Shown piece by piece: positions 51,247-61,424 of a stretch of 64,000 bases of DNA (position 1 is the stretch's first letter; every line of letters begins with the position of its first letter). The stretch covers positions 496,001 through 560,000 of the forward strand of contig NZ_SMRO01000001.1 of the NCBI RefSeq assembly GCF_004359985.1, in the 5' to 3' direction. The DNA comes from Paraburkholderia flava (GTDB lineage: Bacteria > Pseudomonadota > Gammaproteobacteria > Burkholderiales > Burkholderiaceae). The notes under the pieces are model-generated. The model did not search any database. It was not told the origin of the DNA and was given only the letters and a program-made list of their open reading frames with translations. The translations under genes were made by a program, and so were the position numbers.

Positions 51247-52677
51247 ATGAGCACAAGTAACGCAACGTCGACGCTATACCGCCCGCAACGCATCCGCACG
51301 CTGTTCGTCGCGAACCGTGGCGAGATCGCAGTACGCGTGATCCGCGCGGCGCGCGAACTTGGCATGCGTACAGTCGCTGCGGTCAGCGACGCGGACCGCG
51401 ACAGTCTCGCGGCGCGCATGGCCGACGAAGTCGCATTGATCGGTCCCGCGCACGCGGCCAAAAGCTATCTGAATCCTGCGGCATTGCTCGCAGCCGCCCA
51501 GCAATGCGGTGCCGATGCAGTTCATCCGGGCTATGGCTTTCTGTCCGAGAATGCGGCGTTTGCCGCGCAGATCGAAGCCGCTGGAATGATTTTCGTCGGC
51601 CCTTCTTCGCATGTGATCGCGACGATGGGCGACAAGGCCCGCGCCCGCGAAACCGCAGCACGTGCCGGCGTACCCACGGTGCCGGGCAGCGACGGTGTCG
51701 TCCTGACGCTCGAAGAAGCGCACAGGGTCGCGGCATGCATCGGTTATCCGGTGATGATCAAGGCAGCAGCAGGCGGCGGCGGTCGCGGGATTCGCGTCGC
51801 GCAGGACGCCGCGCAACTCGACCTTGAATTGCCGCTCGCACAGCGCGAAGCGCAGGCCGCATTCGGCGAATCGGCGGTGTATCTGGAACGCTTCATCGCG
51901 CGGGCACGGCACATCGAGGTTCAGGTGCTCGGCGACGGCAACGACGTCGTCCATCTGTTCGAACGCGAGTGCTCGTTGCAGCGGCGCAGACAGAAGATTT
52001 TCGAGGAAGCACCGTCGCCGTCACTGACACCCGAGTTGCGCGACGCGTTGTGCGCATCCGCGACACGCCTCGCACGCGAAGTCGGTTATCGCAGCGCGGG
52101 CACGCTCGAATATCTCTTCGATGAAACGCGCGGCGAATTCTATTTCATCGAAATGAACACGCGTATTCAGGTCGAGCATCCGGTGACTGAGGCGATCACC
52201 GGTGTCGATCTGGTCCGCGAGACGCTGCGTATCGCCGACGGCGAGCCGCTGCGTTTCAAGCAGAGCGATATCACGCTGCGCGGTGCGGCGCTCGAATGCC
52301 GGATCAACGCAGAGGATCCCGATCAGGATTTCCGCCCTAACCCCGGTCGCATCGACGAGCTGGTCTGGCCCGCCGGCCCCGGCATCCGGATCGATTCGAT
52401 GCTGTACCCTGGCTGCACGATTCCGCCGTTCTACGACTCGCTGCTCGCGAAGCTGATCGTGTTAGACGAGAGCCGTCCTGCTGCGCTCGCACGGCTCGAA
52501 CGCGCGTTGCGCGAGCTGCACATCGGCGGCGTGAAGACGACTGCACCGCTGCATCGCGCGCTGGTCGCCGACGAAGACGTTCGTGCCGGTCGCTATCACA
52601 CGAGTTTTCTGGAAGCATGGATGACCGCATGGCGGGCACGGCGCACCGAGTCGAGCGCCCACGAGGAGGCGTTATGA
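51247..52677 (+). CDS. Biotin carboxylase subunit (AccC-like)
   Basis: A 476-residue ATP-grasp biotin carboxylase. The N-terminal LFVANRGEIAVRVIRAARELG, DAVHPGYGFLSENAAFA and the ATP loop AAAGGGGRGIR, then EECSLQRRRQKIFEEAP-type and EMNTRIQVEHPVTEAITGVDLV are all canonical. An ATG at 51238 overlapping the carrier stop is an alternative start; AAGGA favours 51247. It carboxylates biotin with bicarbonate and ATP. The usual carboxyltransferase (AccA/D) is absent; PxpC, a carboxyltransferase-fold protein, is encoded two genes on. Confidence 0.93.
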   Translation: MSTSNATSTLYRPQRIRTLFVANRGEIAVRVIRAARELGMRTVAAVSDADRDSLAARMADEVALIGPAHAAKSYLNPAALLAAAQQCGADAVHPGYGFLSENAAFAAQIEAAGMIFVGPSSHVIATMGDKARARETAARAGVPTVPGSDGVVLTLEEAHRVAACIGYPVMIKAAAGGGGRGIRVAQDAAQLDLELPLAQREAQAAFGESAVYLERFIARARHIEVQVLGDGNDVVHLFERECSLQRRRQKIFEEAPSPSLTPELRDALCASATRLAREVGYRSAGTLEYLFDETRGEFYFIEMNTRIQVEHPVTEAITGVDLVRETLRIADGEPLRFKQSDITLRGAALECRINAEDPDQDFRPNPGRIDELVWPAGPGIRIDSMLYPGCTIPPFYDSLLAKLIVLDESRPAALARLERALRELHIGGVKTTAPLHRALVADEDVRAGRYHTSFLEAWMTAWRARRTESSAHEEAL

Positions 52678-53549
52678 CAACCCGCTACACGTTCGGCGGC
52701 GACGAATTCATCTTCGTCGAAATCAGCGAGGCAATGTCGCTCGACGCCTTTTTCAAGGGGACAGCGATTACCCGTGAACTGCAACGGCGCAACGTGCCCG
52801 GCGTCACCGAAATCTGTCCGGCGAACGCGTCTTACCAGGTGCGTTACGATCCAGACGTGATCTCACCCGACGCATTGCTCGGCATATTGAAGGACGTCGA
52901 GGCAACGGTCAGCGACACGAGCCTGAATCTCGCGACGCGCATCGTCGAAGTGCCGGTTCTGTACAACGATCCGTGGACGCACGAAACGCTGATGCGGTTT
53001 CGCGAGCGGCATCAGGACCCCGAGTCGACCGATCTGGAGTACGCCGCGAAAATCAACGGCAAACGCGATGTCGCCGAATTCATCGATGCGCATTCGGGCG
53101 CGCCCTGGTTCGTGTCGATGGTGGGCTTTGTCGCAGGTCTGCCGTTCATGTATCAGATGGTCGAGCGTAAGCGGCAGCTCGAAGTACCGAAGTATCTGCG
53201 GCCCCGCACCGACACACCGAAACTCACTGTCGGTCACGGCGGATGCTTCGGTTGCATCTACTCGGTGCGCGGTGCGGGCGGTTACCAGATGTTCGGCGTG
53301 ACGCCCGCGCCGATCTTCGACCCCGCGCAACGCCTCGATTATCTGCGCGACTTCATGGTGTTTTTCCGTCCCGGCGACATCGTGAAGTTCAAACCGATCG
53401 ATCGCGCTGAATACGACCAGGCCGTCGCGGCCGTCGAAGCCGGCACGTTCTCGCTGCGCGTACGGCCGGTCGACTTCTCGCTGGCAGACTTCATGCGCGA
53501 TCCCGACGCGTACAACCGTTCTCTCGTCGAGGTGCTCGATGCCGACTGA
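52674..53549 (+). CDS. pxpB: 5-oxoprolinase subunit B (allophanate hydrolase subunit 1/KipI-like)
   Basis: A 291-residue carboxyltransferase C-type domain protein. It has RRNVPGVTEICPANASYQVRYDP near 40-60 and the cyclophilin-like C-domain with IVEVPVLYNDPWTHE and the family core VGFVAGLPFMYQM. The middle insert (TDLEYAAKINGKRDVAEFIDAH) and the C-terminal LADFMRDPDAYN make it longer than B. subtilis KipI (about 240). Its ATG overlaps the previous stop by 4 bp, and its end overlaps pxpC by 11 bp. Confidence 0.9.
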   Translation: MTTRYTFGGDEFIFVEISEAMSLDAFFKGTAITRELQRRNVPGVTEICPANASYQVRYDPDVISPDALLGILKDVEATVSDTSLNLATRIVEVPVLYNDPWTHETLMRFRERHQDPESTDLEYAAKINGKRDVAEFIDAHSGAPWFVSMVGFVAGLPFMYQMVERKRQLEVPKYLRPRTDTPKLTVGHGGCFGCIYSVRGAGGYQMFGVTPAPIFDPAQRLDYLRDFMVFFRPGDIVKFKPIDRAEYDQAVAAVEAGTFSLRVRPVDFSLADFMRDPDAYNRSLVEVLDAD

Positions 53550-54534
53550 TCTGCACAACGCCATCGAAGTCGTTAAACCCGGTCTCGCGACCTCGGTTCA
53601 GGACACCGGCCGCAGCGGCTACTACCACGTGGGCATTCCGCCTTCCGGCGCGCTCGATCAATACGCGCTGCGGGCGGCGAATCTGCTGGTCGGCAATCCC
53701 GAAGACGCCGCCGCGCTCGAATGCACGCTGCTCGGGCCGCAACTGCTGTTTCATGCGGATGCGTTGATCGCGGTCACCGGTGCCGAGATGACGCCGAAGA
53801 TCGACGGCGTCGTGCAGGCGTGCAACGTCGCGCTGCGGATCCGCGCGGGCAGCACGCTCGGCTTCGAGTACGTAAAAGGCGGTGCGCGAGCGGTGCTCGC
53901 GGTGTCCGGCGGTATCGACGTGCCGGTCGTACTCGGCAGCCGTTCGACGTACACGCTGGGGGCGATCGGTGGACATGAGGGGCGGCGTCTGCAGAAAGGC
54001 GATCGCCTGACGATCGGCGCGAGCGCTCGCAGTGGCACTGAAGGTACTGCGTTGCCCGCCGTGCTCTGTACGCCGCTCACACGCGAAGTCGAACTACGCG
54101 TACTGCCCGGCCTCTATCATCACAGGCTCACCGACCACTCCGCACAGACCTTCTTCGACGACACGTGGACGGTAGCGCCGGAAGCCGACCGCATCGGCTA
54201 TCGCTATCGCGAAGGACGTCCGTTGCAGTTTCGCGAGCGCGAGCAACCGTTCGGTGCGGGTGCCGATCCGTCGAACATCGTCGATGCTTGCTACCCGATC
54301 GGTTCGATCCAGGTGCCCGCGGGACTCGAACCGATCATCCTGCATCGCGACGCGGTGTCCGGCGGCGGTTACGCGACGATCGGCACGGTGATCAGCGCCG
54401 ACATGGACCTGATCGGCCAGATGCAGCCGAACCATCACGCGCATTTCATTCCGGTCACGATGGAACAGGCGCTCGCGGCACGGCGCGATGCACAACGCCG
54501 TCTGCAACGACTACGTGATGTACTGCTGCGCTAG
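53539..54534 (+). CDS. pxpC: 5-oxoprolinase subunit C (biotin-dependent carboxyltransferase family)
   Basis: A 331-residue protein of the allophanate hydrolase subunit 2/KipA family. It begins IEVVKPGLATSVQDTGRSGYYHVGIPPSGALDQYALRAANLLVGN, the family signature, and contains GAEMTPKIDG, LAVSGGIDVPVVLGSRSTYTLGAIGG and the C-terminal GGYATIGTVISADMDLIGQ. It pairs with PxpB. In urea carboxylase the same fold is the carboxyltransferase, which fits the carboxylase and carrier genes in this operon. Confidence 0.92.
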   Translation: MPTDLHNAIEVVKPGLATSVQDTGRSGYYHVGIPPSGALDQYALRAANLLVGNPEDAAALECTLLGPQLLFHADALIAVTGAEMTPKIDGVVQACNVALRIRAGSTLGFEYVKGGARAVLAVSGGIDVPVVLGSRSTYTLGAIGGHEGRRLQKGDRLTIGASARSGTEGTALPAVLCTPLTREVELRVLPGLYHHRLTDHSAQTFFDDTWTVAPEADRIGYRYREGRPLQFREREQPFGAGADPSNIVDACYPIGSIQVPAGLEPIILHRDAVSGGGYATIGTVISADMDLIGQMQPNHHAHFIPVTMEQALAARRDAQRRLQRLRDVLLR

Positions 54535-54568
54535 AGGCTAGCCGCTAGCGAATAAAAGCAATAAGAAA

Positions 54569-54587
54569 GCCGGCGCCGCACGCCGGC
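54569..54587. terminator. Hairpin between pxpC and the permease gene
   Basis: GCCGGCG (54569-54575) and CGCCGGC (54581-54587) are perfect arms with a 5-base loop, followed by CCCCTTCTCTC. It lies 35 bp after pxpC. It may be an attenuator or a partial terminator; the permease gene 183 bp on could still be read through. Confidence 0.45.
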
Positions 54588-54717
54588 CCCTTCTCTCAAG
54601 CCTTATCAATCGAATCCAGCGCGCCGGCGTCGCACATTGCACGCCGCGCGGGGTGACGCGCGTGCGCGTCGATGCCGTTCTCTCACCTGAAATGCAACCG
54701 TATCGAGGAGCACGACC

Positions 54718-56073
54718 ATGGCCAATATGGCGCAGGAGATTCCTGAAGGCGAACTGGATTTATCGACCGTCGCGATTCCCGACGGCGCGCGCATGCCGGC
54801 GTTTTCGCTGACGATGGCATGGTGGGCCGTCTGCAGCGCGGTGTTCTACATCGTCGTCGGCGCGACACTCGCGTTGACATACGGCGCACGCAACGCGCTG
54901 ATCGGGATGGCGTTGTCGGTTGTGTCGTATGGGCTCGTCAATTCGGTGATCAGCCGCTATGCGATCCGAACGGGACTCTCAGTCGCGCTGTTTTCGCGGA
55001 TGTTATTCGGCAGCGCGGGCGCCGCGCTCGCGACATTGATTTTCTTCGCGACCGCGATCTACTACGCGGTGTTCGAGGGCTCGGTGATTGCGGTTGCGGC
55101 GAACCATCTGTTCCCGGCACTCGATTACCGCTGGGCCGCGCTGATCGTCGTCTGCTACAGCGTGCCGCTGATTTTCGGCAGCGTGCAGCACTGGCTCGAC
55201 AAGTTCAACGGCGTGCTGCTGCCGTTCTACCTGATCGGGCTGATTGCCGCCGTCGTACTCGCGACGCACGAGTATGGCTACAACGCCGCATGGCTCGACT
55301 TCGGCCCGAAGGGTTCGGTGCCCGCCGACGGCTGGTGGCACTGCTTCGTCTACTACATGGGCGTCTGGGTGCTGATGATGTTCACGTTCGACTACGCGCG
55401 CTTTGGCCGCAAGGAGGACGTCACGTATCACGGCCGTTTCAACTTCGGCATGCCGTTTTATCTCGTGACGTTCCTGCTGAACGGCGCGGTCGGCATCTAT
55501 CTGGTGAGCACGATTCCGGGGCTCGGCACGCTGTCGGAAGTATCGGTCGTGCTGGCGCTGCTGAAGCTGATGGGCATCGCGGGGCTGCTGTTCGTGTGGG
55601 TCACGCAGTCGCGGATCAACACCGCGAACTACTATCTCGCCGCGATCAACATGCAGGCGTTTTTTCAGAAGGTGGCAGGTCTGCGCGCGCCGAAGTTCGT
55701 GTGGGCGCTGGTCGTCGGTGCGGTGGTCTACGCGTTGATGATGGCCGACGTGTTCTCGCGGATCCTGCAGGCGCTCGCGTGGCAAGGCATCTTCGTGGTC
55801 GCGTGGGTCGGCGTGGCGCTCGCGCACATCCGCTCGACGCGCTATGACGAACTGCTCGGCGGTGCGATCGAATGCCGGGATTCGCATGTGCCTTCGTTCA
55901 ATCCGGGTGGACTGACCGCGTGGTTCGCCGGTGCGTTCGCGGGCTTCGTGCTGATGAACGCGCCAGGGTTCGCGCAGTCGCTGTCGGCGCCCGCGACCTT
56001 CGTCGTGTCGTGGGTCGTCTATCGCGCGATGTTGTCGACAGCGAAGCGGACGTGGTTCGTGCGCGAGTCGTAG
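54718..56073 (+). CDS. Cytosine/purine/hydantoin-type (NCS1) permease
   Basis: A 451-residue twelve-helix transporter of the purine-cytosine permease family (NCS1). It has FSLTMAWWAVCSAVFYIVVGATLALTYGARNALIGMALSVVSYGLVNSVIS in helices 1-2 and the conserved FDYARFG in the middle. It probably takes up the lactam, hydantoin or related nitrogen ring that the upstream enzymes open. It is the last gene of the plus-strand run and is followed by a strong hairpin. Confidence 0.9.
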   Translation: MANMAQEIPEGELDLSTVAIPDGARMPAFSLTMAWWAVCSAVFYIVVGATLALTYGARNALIGMALSVVSYGLVNSVISRYAIRTGLSVALFSRMLFGSAGAALATLIFFATAIYYAVFEGSVIAVAANHLFPALDYRWAALIVVCYSVPLIFGSVQHWLDKFNGVLLPFYLIGLIAAVVLATHEYGYNAAWLDFGPKGSVPADGWWHCFVYYMGVWVLMMFTFDYARFGRKEDVTYHGRFNFGMPFYLVTFLLNGAVGIYLVSTIPGLGTLSEVSVVLALLKLMGIAGLLFVWVTQSRINTANYYLAAINMQAFFQKVAGLRAPKFVWALVVGAVVYALMMADVFSRILQALAWQGIFVVAWVGVALAHIRSTRYDELLGGAIECRDSHVPSFNPGGLTAWFAGAFAGFVLMNAPGFAQSLSAPATFVVSWVVYRAMLSTAKRTWFVRES

Positions 56074-56079
56074 ACTGCG

Positions 56080-56123
56080 AAAAAAGGACGATGCAGCCGG
56101 ACAGGTTCCGCCGGCTGCATCGT
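56080..56123 (-). terminator. Strong terminator between convergent operons
   Basis: ACGATGCAGCCGG (56088-56100) and CCGGCTGCATCGT (56111-56123) are exact 13-bp arms with a 10-base loop. On the minus strand a run of six T (from the A-run 56080-56085) follows the stem after two C's, so it ends the sugar ABC operon. It also serves as a barrier for the plus-strand permease gene. Confidence 0.85.
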
Positions 56124-56216
56124 GCAACGTGTTGCGACACGTCACGACGCACAGCAACGTGTAGAAACACCTACCTCCTCGCTAAAAAACCTCAGACCGG
56201 CCGCATCGCACAACCT

Positions 56217-57068
56217 CTATCCTTTCGTCGCCCCAAACGTCAGCCCCGCCACAAAGTGCCGCTGCATCGCGAAGAACATCATCACCGACGGCAGCGCCGC
56301 GAGAATCGAACCGGCCGACACCAGATTCCACGCCGTCACCCACTGCCCTTTGAGCGCCGCAACACCGACCGTGATCGGCGCGGCCTCATCGCCGGTCGTC
56401 AGGCACAGTGCCCAGAAGTAGTCGTTCCACACGAACGTGAACACGAGAATCGCGAGCGCGGCGAGCGCCGGGCGGATCAGCGGCAGCACGATCCGGTAGA
56501 ACACCATCCACTCGCCGGCGCCTTCGATGCGCGCCGCCTCCACCAGCTCATACGGTAGCTGCTTGATGAAGTTGCGCAGGAACAGCGCACAGAAACCCGT
56601 CTGAAACGCGATGTGAAACAGGATCAGCGCGCCGACCGTATTGAAGATGCCCATCTGTAGCGACAGGTCGCGCACCGGAATCATCAGGATCTGGATCGGC
56701 ACGAAGTTGCCCGCGACGAACGTCGCAAACAAGGTTGTGTTGCCGCGAAACGAATAGATCGCGAGCGCAAAGCCGGCCATTGCCGCGAGCGCGATCGAAC
56801 CGATCACCGCCGGCACCGTGATCAGCACGCTGTTCCAGAAGTAATGCAGCATCGGCGACGTGGTCAGCGCGTCGCGATAGTTCGCGATCAGCGAGAAGTG
56901 GCGCGGCCAGCCCCAGTAATTGCCTTCGACGAGTTCGTCGGACGAGCGGATCGACGTGACCATCACCGCGAGCAGCGGCAGCAGCCAGATCGTGAGCGCA
57001 ACCGGCAGCGACAGTTTGTACAGCACACGATTGACGGGTTTCCAGCGGGCGACCGGGGTCGGAAACAT
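56217..57068 (-). CDS. Sugar ABC transporter permease (MalG/GanQ type)
   Basis: A 283-residue permease with six helices. The cytoplasmic loop is EAARIEGAGEWMVFYRIVLPLIRPALAALAIL, the MalG-type EAA motif. It ends ALPSVMMFFAMQRHFVAGLTFGATKG, the family's typical C-terminus. It partners the permease encoded just upstream (13-bp gap). It is the last gene of the beta-galactosidase operon and is followed by a strong terminator. Confidence 0.95.
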   Translation of the reverse strand: MFPTPVARWKPVNRVLYKLSLPVALTIWLLPLLAVMVTSIRSSDELVEGNYWGWPRHFSLIANYRDALTTSPMLHYFWNSVLITVPAVIGSIALAAMAGFALAIYSFRGNTTLFATFVAGNFVPIQILMIPVRDLSLQMGIFNTVGALILFHIAFQTGFCALFLRNFIKQLPYELVEAARIEGAGEWMVFYRIVLPLIRPALAALAILVFTFVWNDYFWALCLTTGDEAAPITVGVAALKGQWVTAWNLVSAGSILAALPSVMMFFAMQRHFVAGLTFGATKG

Positions 57069-57081
57069 GATGGCAATTCCC

Positions 57082-57990
57082 TTATTGCTCGGTGCGCAGC
57101 AGACGGCGCAGGTGATAGACGATGTACACCATCATGATCGCGAACAGCACCACCGCAATCGCGGCCGAGTAGCCGATCCGGTAGTACTTGATCGCCTGGT
57201 CGTACATGTAATACGCGAGGACGGTCGAGCTTTCGAACGGTCCGCCGCCGCTCATCACGGCGATCAGGTCGAAGCTGCGCAGCGCACCGATGATCGTCAC
57301 GACGATCGCCATGAACGTCGTCGGGCGGAGTTGCGGCAACACGACGTGCCACAGCATCGACCAGCCTTTTGCGCCTTCCATCCGCGCGGCTTCGATCTGC
57401 TCGGCATTCAGCGACGTGAGGCCGGTCAGATAAAGAATCATGCAATAGGCAGTCTGCGGCCACAGCGCGGCGAAGATGATGCCGAAGCTCACGTAGCGTG
57501 GATCGCCGAGCACGGGCACGCCATGCCCGAGGATCAGCTTCAGCAAGCCGAAGGTCGGATCGTAGAACCAGCTGAACATCAGCCCGACCACCACGCCCGA
57601 CAGCACGAACGGTGCGAAGAACAGCGACTTCACGACGCGGATGCCCGCGACCGCCTGGTTCAGGTACAACGCGACCGCGAGACCCATCGGTGGTGCGAGC
57701 AGGAACAGCACGAGCCACAGCAGGTTGTTGCGCAGCGCCGTGTAGAACGTCGCCGTGTGGAACAGCTCCACGTAGTTCGCGAGGCCGACAAACGTCTTCT
57801 CCGACATCCCGTCCCAGTTGTAGAAACTGAGCGTAATGCTGGAGAGGATCGGCCACACCACATAGACCGCGATCATCGCGCACGCGGGCGCGAGAAACAG
57901 GAACGCCGCAAGACGCTGCTGCCGCGCCGTGGCCGACATGGGCCGGCGACGCTTCACTTTCACCGCCGGCACGCCGAGGGTTTCGGACAT
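57082..57990 (-). CDS. Sugar ABC transporter permease (MalF/GanP type)
   Basis: A 302-residue permease with six helices. It begins with a basic tail (KVKRRRPMSATARQQRLAAF) and LFLAPACAMIAVYVVWPILSSITLSFYNWDG. The EAA loop is EAARMEGAKGWSMLWHVVLPQLRPTTFMAIV. Two ATGs lie together at 57993 and 57990; GGAG spacing favours the second. It forms the membrane channel with the neighbouring permease. Confidence 0.94.
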   Translation of the reverse strand: MSETLGVPAVKVKRRRPMSATARQQRLAAFLFLAPACAMIAVYVVWPILSSITLSFYNWDGMSEKTFVGLANYVELFHTATFYTALRNNLLWLVLFLLAPPMGLAVALYLNQAVAGIRVVKSLFFAPFVLSGVVVGLMFSWFYDPTFGLLKLILGHGVPVLGDPRYVSFGIIFAALWPQTAYCMILYLTGLTSLNAEQIEAARMEGAKGWSMLWHVVLPQLRPTTFMAIVVTIIGALRSFDLIAVMSGGGPFESSTVLAYYMYDQAIKYYRIGYSAAIAVVLFAIMMVYIVYHLRRLLRTEQ

Positions 57991-58057
57991 CATGCTCTCC
58001 TCGCCTCGGCAGGCGGTGCGTGAACGCATGCCACGTACCGCCCGCCGAGATGACTCA

Positions 58058-59341
58058 TCACTTCTTGTAGATGCGCTTGCGCGTCGCTTCGAGCTGCGCG
58101 AGTACGTCGTCGAGCTTCGACGGATCGGAGATGAACTGCTGCATGCCCTTCATCCCTTCGTCGGCCATTTCCTTCGTCATGTCGCGATCATAGAACTGCG
58201 CGATGCCGCCCGTCGTCTTGGACAGGATCTGGAAGCCGGTCTTCGAGATCGCATCGTCTGGTTCCGGTGCCTGGCTGTTGGCAGGCAGCGAGCCCATCCC
58301 CTTCGCGAGTACCGCGCTGATCGCGGGCGTCTCGGCGAACGCAAGGAACGTGTGCGCGTCGGCCTTGTTCTTCGCCTTCGACGGAATATGCAGCGACTCG
58401 ACCGGACCATCCTCGGCAGTCGGGACCTTGTCGTCGATGATCGGGAACTGGAAGAAGCTCATCTGCGGCTTGATGTTCTCCGGGAAGCCCGCCGTGATGA
58501 ACGTGCCCATCAGCATCATCGCGGCCTTGCCCTGGAACAGGAACGGCTGCACTGCATCGAGATCGTACGACAGCGAGTTGTCGATGAAGTCCTTGTCGTC
58601 GATCAACTGCTTCCACGTCGTGTAGACCTTCTTCACGCGCGGATCGGTATACGCGATGTCGCCCGCCATCAACTGCTGATGGAACGCGTTGCCGTTCAGA
58701 CGCAGATCGAGGTAATCGAACCAGCCCGCGAGCGTCCATGCATCGCGGCCCGCGACGGCGATCGGCACGATGCCCGCGGCCTTCAGCTTCTTGCACGCAT
58801 CGAGGAATTCCGGCCAGGTCTTCGGCTCGGCGGCGATGCCGGCCTTCTGGAACAGATCCTTGCGATAGAACATCCCCCACGCGTAGTAGACGGTCGGCGC
58901 GGAATACTGCTTGCCGTTATACGTCGACGACTGCTTCGTCGATGCGTACATCGCGTTCCAGTTGTTGCGGGTCCAGTCGGGCGTCAGGTCTTCGAACAGG
59001 CCGCGCTTCGCGTAGTACGCCATCCGCTCGCCGTTGTGCCAGTTGACGATGTCGGGTGCGACCGTCGTCAGCCAGCCGGGCAGCTGCACCTTGTACGCTT
59101 CTTCATCGACGAACGAGATTTTTACGTCGATGTCCGGATGCGCCTTGTGGAACGCATCGAACACCTGCTGCCACACCGCGCGCTGGCTCGCGCCCTTGAA
59201 CGCGATGTTCGCGGTGAGCGTGCCGGCCTCGGCGGCACTCGACGCAGCGAATCCGGCCGCCGCGAGCGCGACGGCACAGACCGTTGCCAGGACTGTAGGC
59301 CGGAACTTGCCGGTCGATAGGGGGCGAATCGAAAGCTTCAT
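58058..59341 (-). CDS. Sugar ABC transporter substrate-binding protein
   Basis: A 427-residue family-1 solute-binding protein. The leader (KFRPTVLATVCAVALAAAGFAASSAAEA) is cut near residue 40. The mature protein starts LTANIAFKGASQRAVWQQVFDAFHKAHPDIDVKISF and has DIVNWHNGERMAYYAKRGLFEDLT and WDMFYRKDLF-type stretches. Its place directly after the beta-galactosidase gene suggests a galactoside or galacto-oligosaccharide ligand. Confidence 0.94.
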   Translation of the reverse strand: MKLSIRPLSTGKFRPTVLATVCAVALAAAGFAASSAAEAGTLTANIAFKGASQRAVWQQVFDAFHKAHPDIDVKISFVDEEAYKVQLPGWLTTVAPDIVNWHNGERMAYYAKRGLFEDLTPDWTRNNWNAMYASTKQSSTYNGKQYSAPTVYYAWGMFYRKDLFQKAGIAAEPKTWPEFLDACKKLKAAGIVPIAVAGRDAWTLAGWFDYLDLRLNGNAFHQQLMAGDIAYTDPRVKKVYTTWKQLIDDKDFIDNSLSYDLDAVQPFLFQGKAAMMLMGTFITAGFPENIKPQMSFFQFPIIDDKVPTAEDGPVESLHIPSKAKNKADAHTFLAFAETPAISAVLAKGMGSLPANSQAPEPDDAISKTGFQILSKTTGGIAQFYDRDMTKEMADEGMKGMQQFISDPSKLDDVLAQLEATRKRIYKK

Positions 59342-59454
59342 GCGCGTCTCCTCTTTAGTGAACTACTGTGTGCGTCGATGTGTTTCGGTTTGCTTCGCTT
59401 GCGTGGTTACTTCGATTAGTTCGCTTACTGCTTCTTCCTGACCATCTCGCCTCA

Positions 59455-61413
59455 TCACGTCCGATAAATCGCGACGCCCTGCGGCTCGACCTGCTGCTGC
59501 CCGACGACGAAGCCTTTCGCCCCATCGATCATGTACGGCGTCGCGCTGTAGTTGAACACGTAGGTCAGCGCACCGCGACGGCTGATGCGCACGCCTTCAG
59601 GCAACGTCTGCGGTTCGAGCCCCGCGTCGCTCGCGGCATCGCGGAACACCGCGCGCGTCAGCGCTTCGTCGAACAGTCCCGCCAGATAGCGGGCCGCTCC
59701 GTGACGCACGACGGCCGGATGACCGTCCGCGAACGTTGCATCGACATGGCCGCCTTCGTGAGGTTCGATGAAATCGCGCCAGCCCCATGCCTGGCCGCTC
59801 AATTGACCACTCGCACCGCCGCTTACCTTTTCGACGACACCCGGTCGCATCGATTCGACGCGCCACACACGGATCGGCAGCAGCGGCGTAATCGCGGGAC
59901 CCGGCGGCAGCGAGTCGGGAATCGTCAGATGCGGAGTCTTCGAGCCGGTACGCGGTCCCAGCACAACGTGAGCGCCGCTCGCGGCCAGACGCTGCCCGAA
60001 ATCGTCGGGGACGATCGGCAGCGACGGCACGACGATCATCCGGTAGCCGTCGAACGATGCATTCGACGGCACCACGTCGACGTCGAGCCCAAGACTGCGC
60101 AACGCGCTGTAGTACTCGAACGCGATCCGCGGATAATGAAAATCCGCGCCCTGCGGATGAATCTCGAACAGCCACTTCGCTTCGTAGTCCCACACCAGCG
60201 CGACGCGTGCTTTCACGTCGGCGTCACAGCCCGCCTCGAGCACCTGCGCAATTTCCTGCGCAACCGTCGACGCTTCCCCGCCGCCGATGTCGAGCCGGTT
60301 GTCCGGCGTGTTCAGCCCCGCGTGCATCTGCTCCTGCGCGAACGGCGCCTGACGCCAGCGGAAATACGACACGCAGCCCGCGCCGTGCGCGAACGCTTCC
60401 CAACTCCACAGCCGAACCATGCCGGGCAACGGCGCCGGATTCCATTGCGCCCAGTTCACCGGACCGGGCTGCTGCTCCATCACCCAGAACGGCTGCTTCG
60501 ACATCCCGCGATACACGTCGTGATTGAACGACGCAAAATCCGGATGACCGGTGCGCAGCCACGCCGCCTTGATCGACGGATCGAACCACTGCTCTTCGAG
60601 CGCGCCGAGCGGATAGCTGTCCCATGTCGCGATATCGAGATCGGCGGCGACATCGTAGTGATCGAACTCGGTGAACAGCTGCATGAAGTTGTGCGCGACC
60701 GGCCGCCCCGGCGAATGCGCGCGGATGATCTCCACCTGCATCCGGTTGAAGCGCACGACCTCGTCGGACGCGAAGCGCCGATAGTCGAGCCGGTGCGACG
60801 GATGCGCTTCGGTGACGGTGCCGATCGGCGGATCGATCTCGTCGAAGCTGCGGTACTCCATGCTCCAGAACACCGTGCCCCACGCCGCGTTCAACGCTTC
60901 GATGCTGCCGTAGCGCGCCTTCAGCCAGCCTCTAAAACGTTCGGCCGCAGCCGTCGAATAACTGACGACCGTGTGATGGCAACCGAGTTCGTTATCGGTC
61001 TGCCAGAACGCGACCGCAGGATGCCGGCCATACCGTTCGGCGACCGCCGTACAGATGCCATACGCCGCATCGAAATACGCCGGCGACGAGAAATCGTAAT
61101 GACGACGCGAACCGAAGCCGCGCGTGCGGCCATCGGCGCCGACCGGAAGAATGTCCGGATGCTGGTCGATCAGCCACTTCGGCGGCGTCGCGGTCGGCGT
61201 GCACATCACCACCTGCAGACCGGCATCGCCGAGCACATCGATCGCGCGATCGAGCCAGCCCCAGTTGTACTCGCCCGGCGACGGCTCGATCCGGCTCCAC
61301 GCGAACTCCGCGATCCGCACGCGCTCGATACCGAGCGCGCGCATCCGCGCGGCGTCGTCGCGCCACATCGACTCGGGCCAGTGTTCGGGGTAATAGCAGA
61401 CTCCAAGATGCAT
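59455..61413 (-). CDS. Beta-galactosidase, GH42
   Basis: A 652-residue GH42 enzyme. It starts [17 protein letters not shown], the family N-terminus. The acid/base is Glu142 in [12 protein letters not shown] and the nucleophile Glu313 in [10 protein letters not shown] trimerisation domain (about 390-580) and a small C-terminal beta domain follow. AGGAG is eight bases before the ATG at 61413. There is no signal peptide, so it cleaves galactosides in the cytosol after import. It lies between the ATPase and binding-protein genes of the same operon. A long open frame on the opposite strand is a shadow. Confidence 0.95.
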   Translation of the reverse strand: MHLGVCYYPEHWPESMWRDDAARMRALGIERVRIAEFAWSRIEPSPGEYNWGWLDRAIDVLGDAGLQVVMCTPTATPPKWLIDQHPDILPVGADGRTRGFGSRRHYDFSSPAYFDAAYGICTAVAERYGRHPAVAFWQTDNELGCHHTVVSYSTAAAERFRGWLKARYGSIEALNAAWGTVFWSMEYRSFDEIDPPIGTVTEAHPSHRLDYRRFASDEVVRFNRMQVEIIRAHSPGRPVAHNFMQLFTEFDHYDVAADLDIATWDSYPLGALEEQWFDPSIKAAWLRTGHPDFASFNHDVYRGMSKQPFWVMEQQPGPVNWAQWNPAPLPGMVRLWSWEAFAHGAGCVSYFRWRQAPFAQEQMHAGLNTPDNRLDIGGGEASTVAQEIAQVLEAGCDADVKARVALVWDYEAKWLFEIHPQGADFHYPRIAFEYYSALRSLGLDVDVVPSNASFDGYRMIVVPSLPIVPDDFGQRLAASGAHVVLGPRTGSKTPHLTIPDSLPPGPAITPLLPIRVWRVESMRPGVVEKVSGGASGQLSGQAWGWRDFIEPHEGGHVDATFADGHPAVVRHGAARYLAGLFDEALTRAVFRDAASDAGLEPQTLPEGVRISRRGALTYVFNYSATPYMIDGAKGFVVGQQQVEPQGVAIYRT

Positions 61414-61424
61414 GCGATGCGCTC

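Noticed and set aside
56920..58023. Plus-strand frame opposite the sugar permeases
   Set aside because: Shadow of membrane-helix codons read backward, giving Arg/His/Gln-rich sequence.
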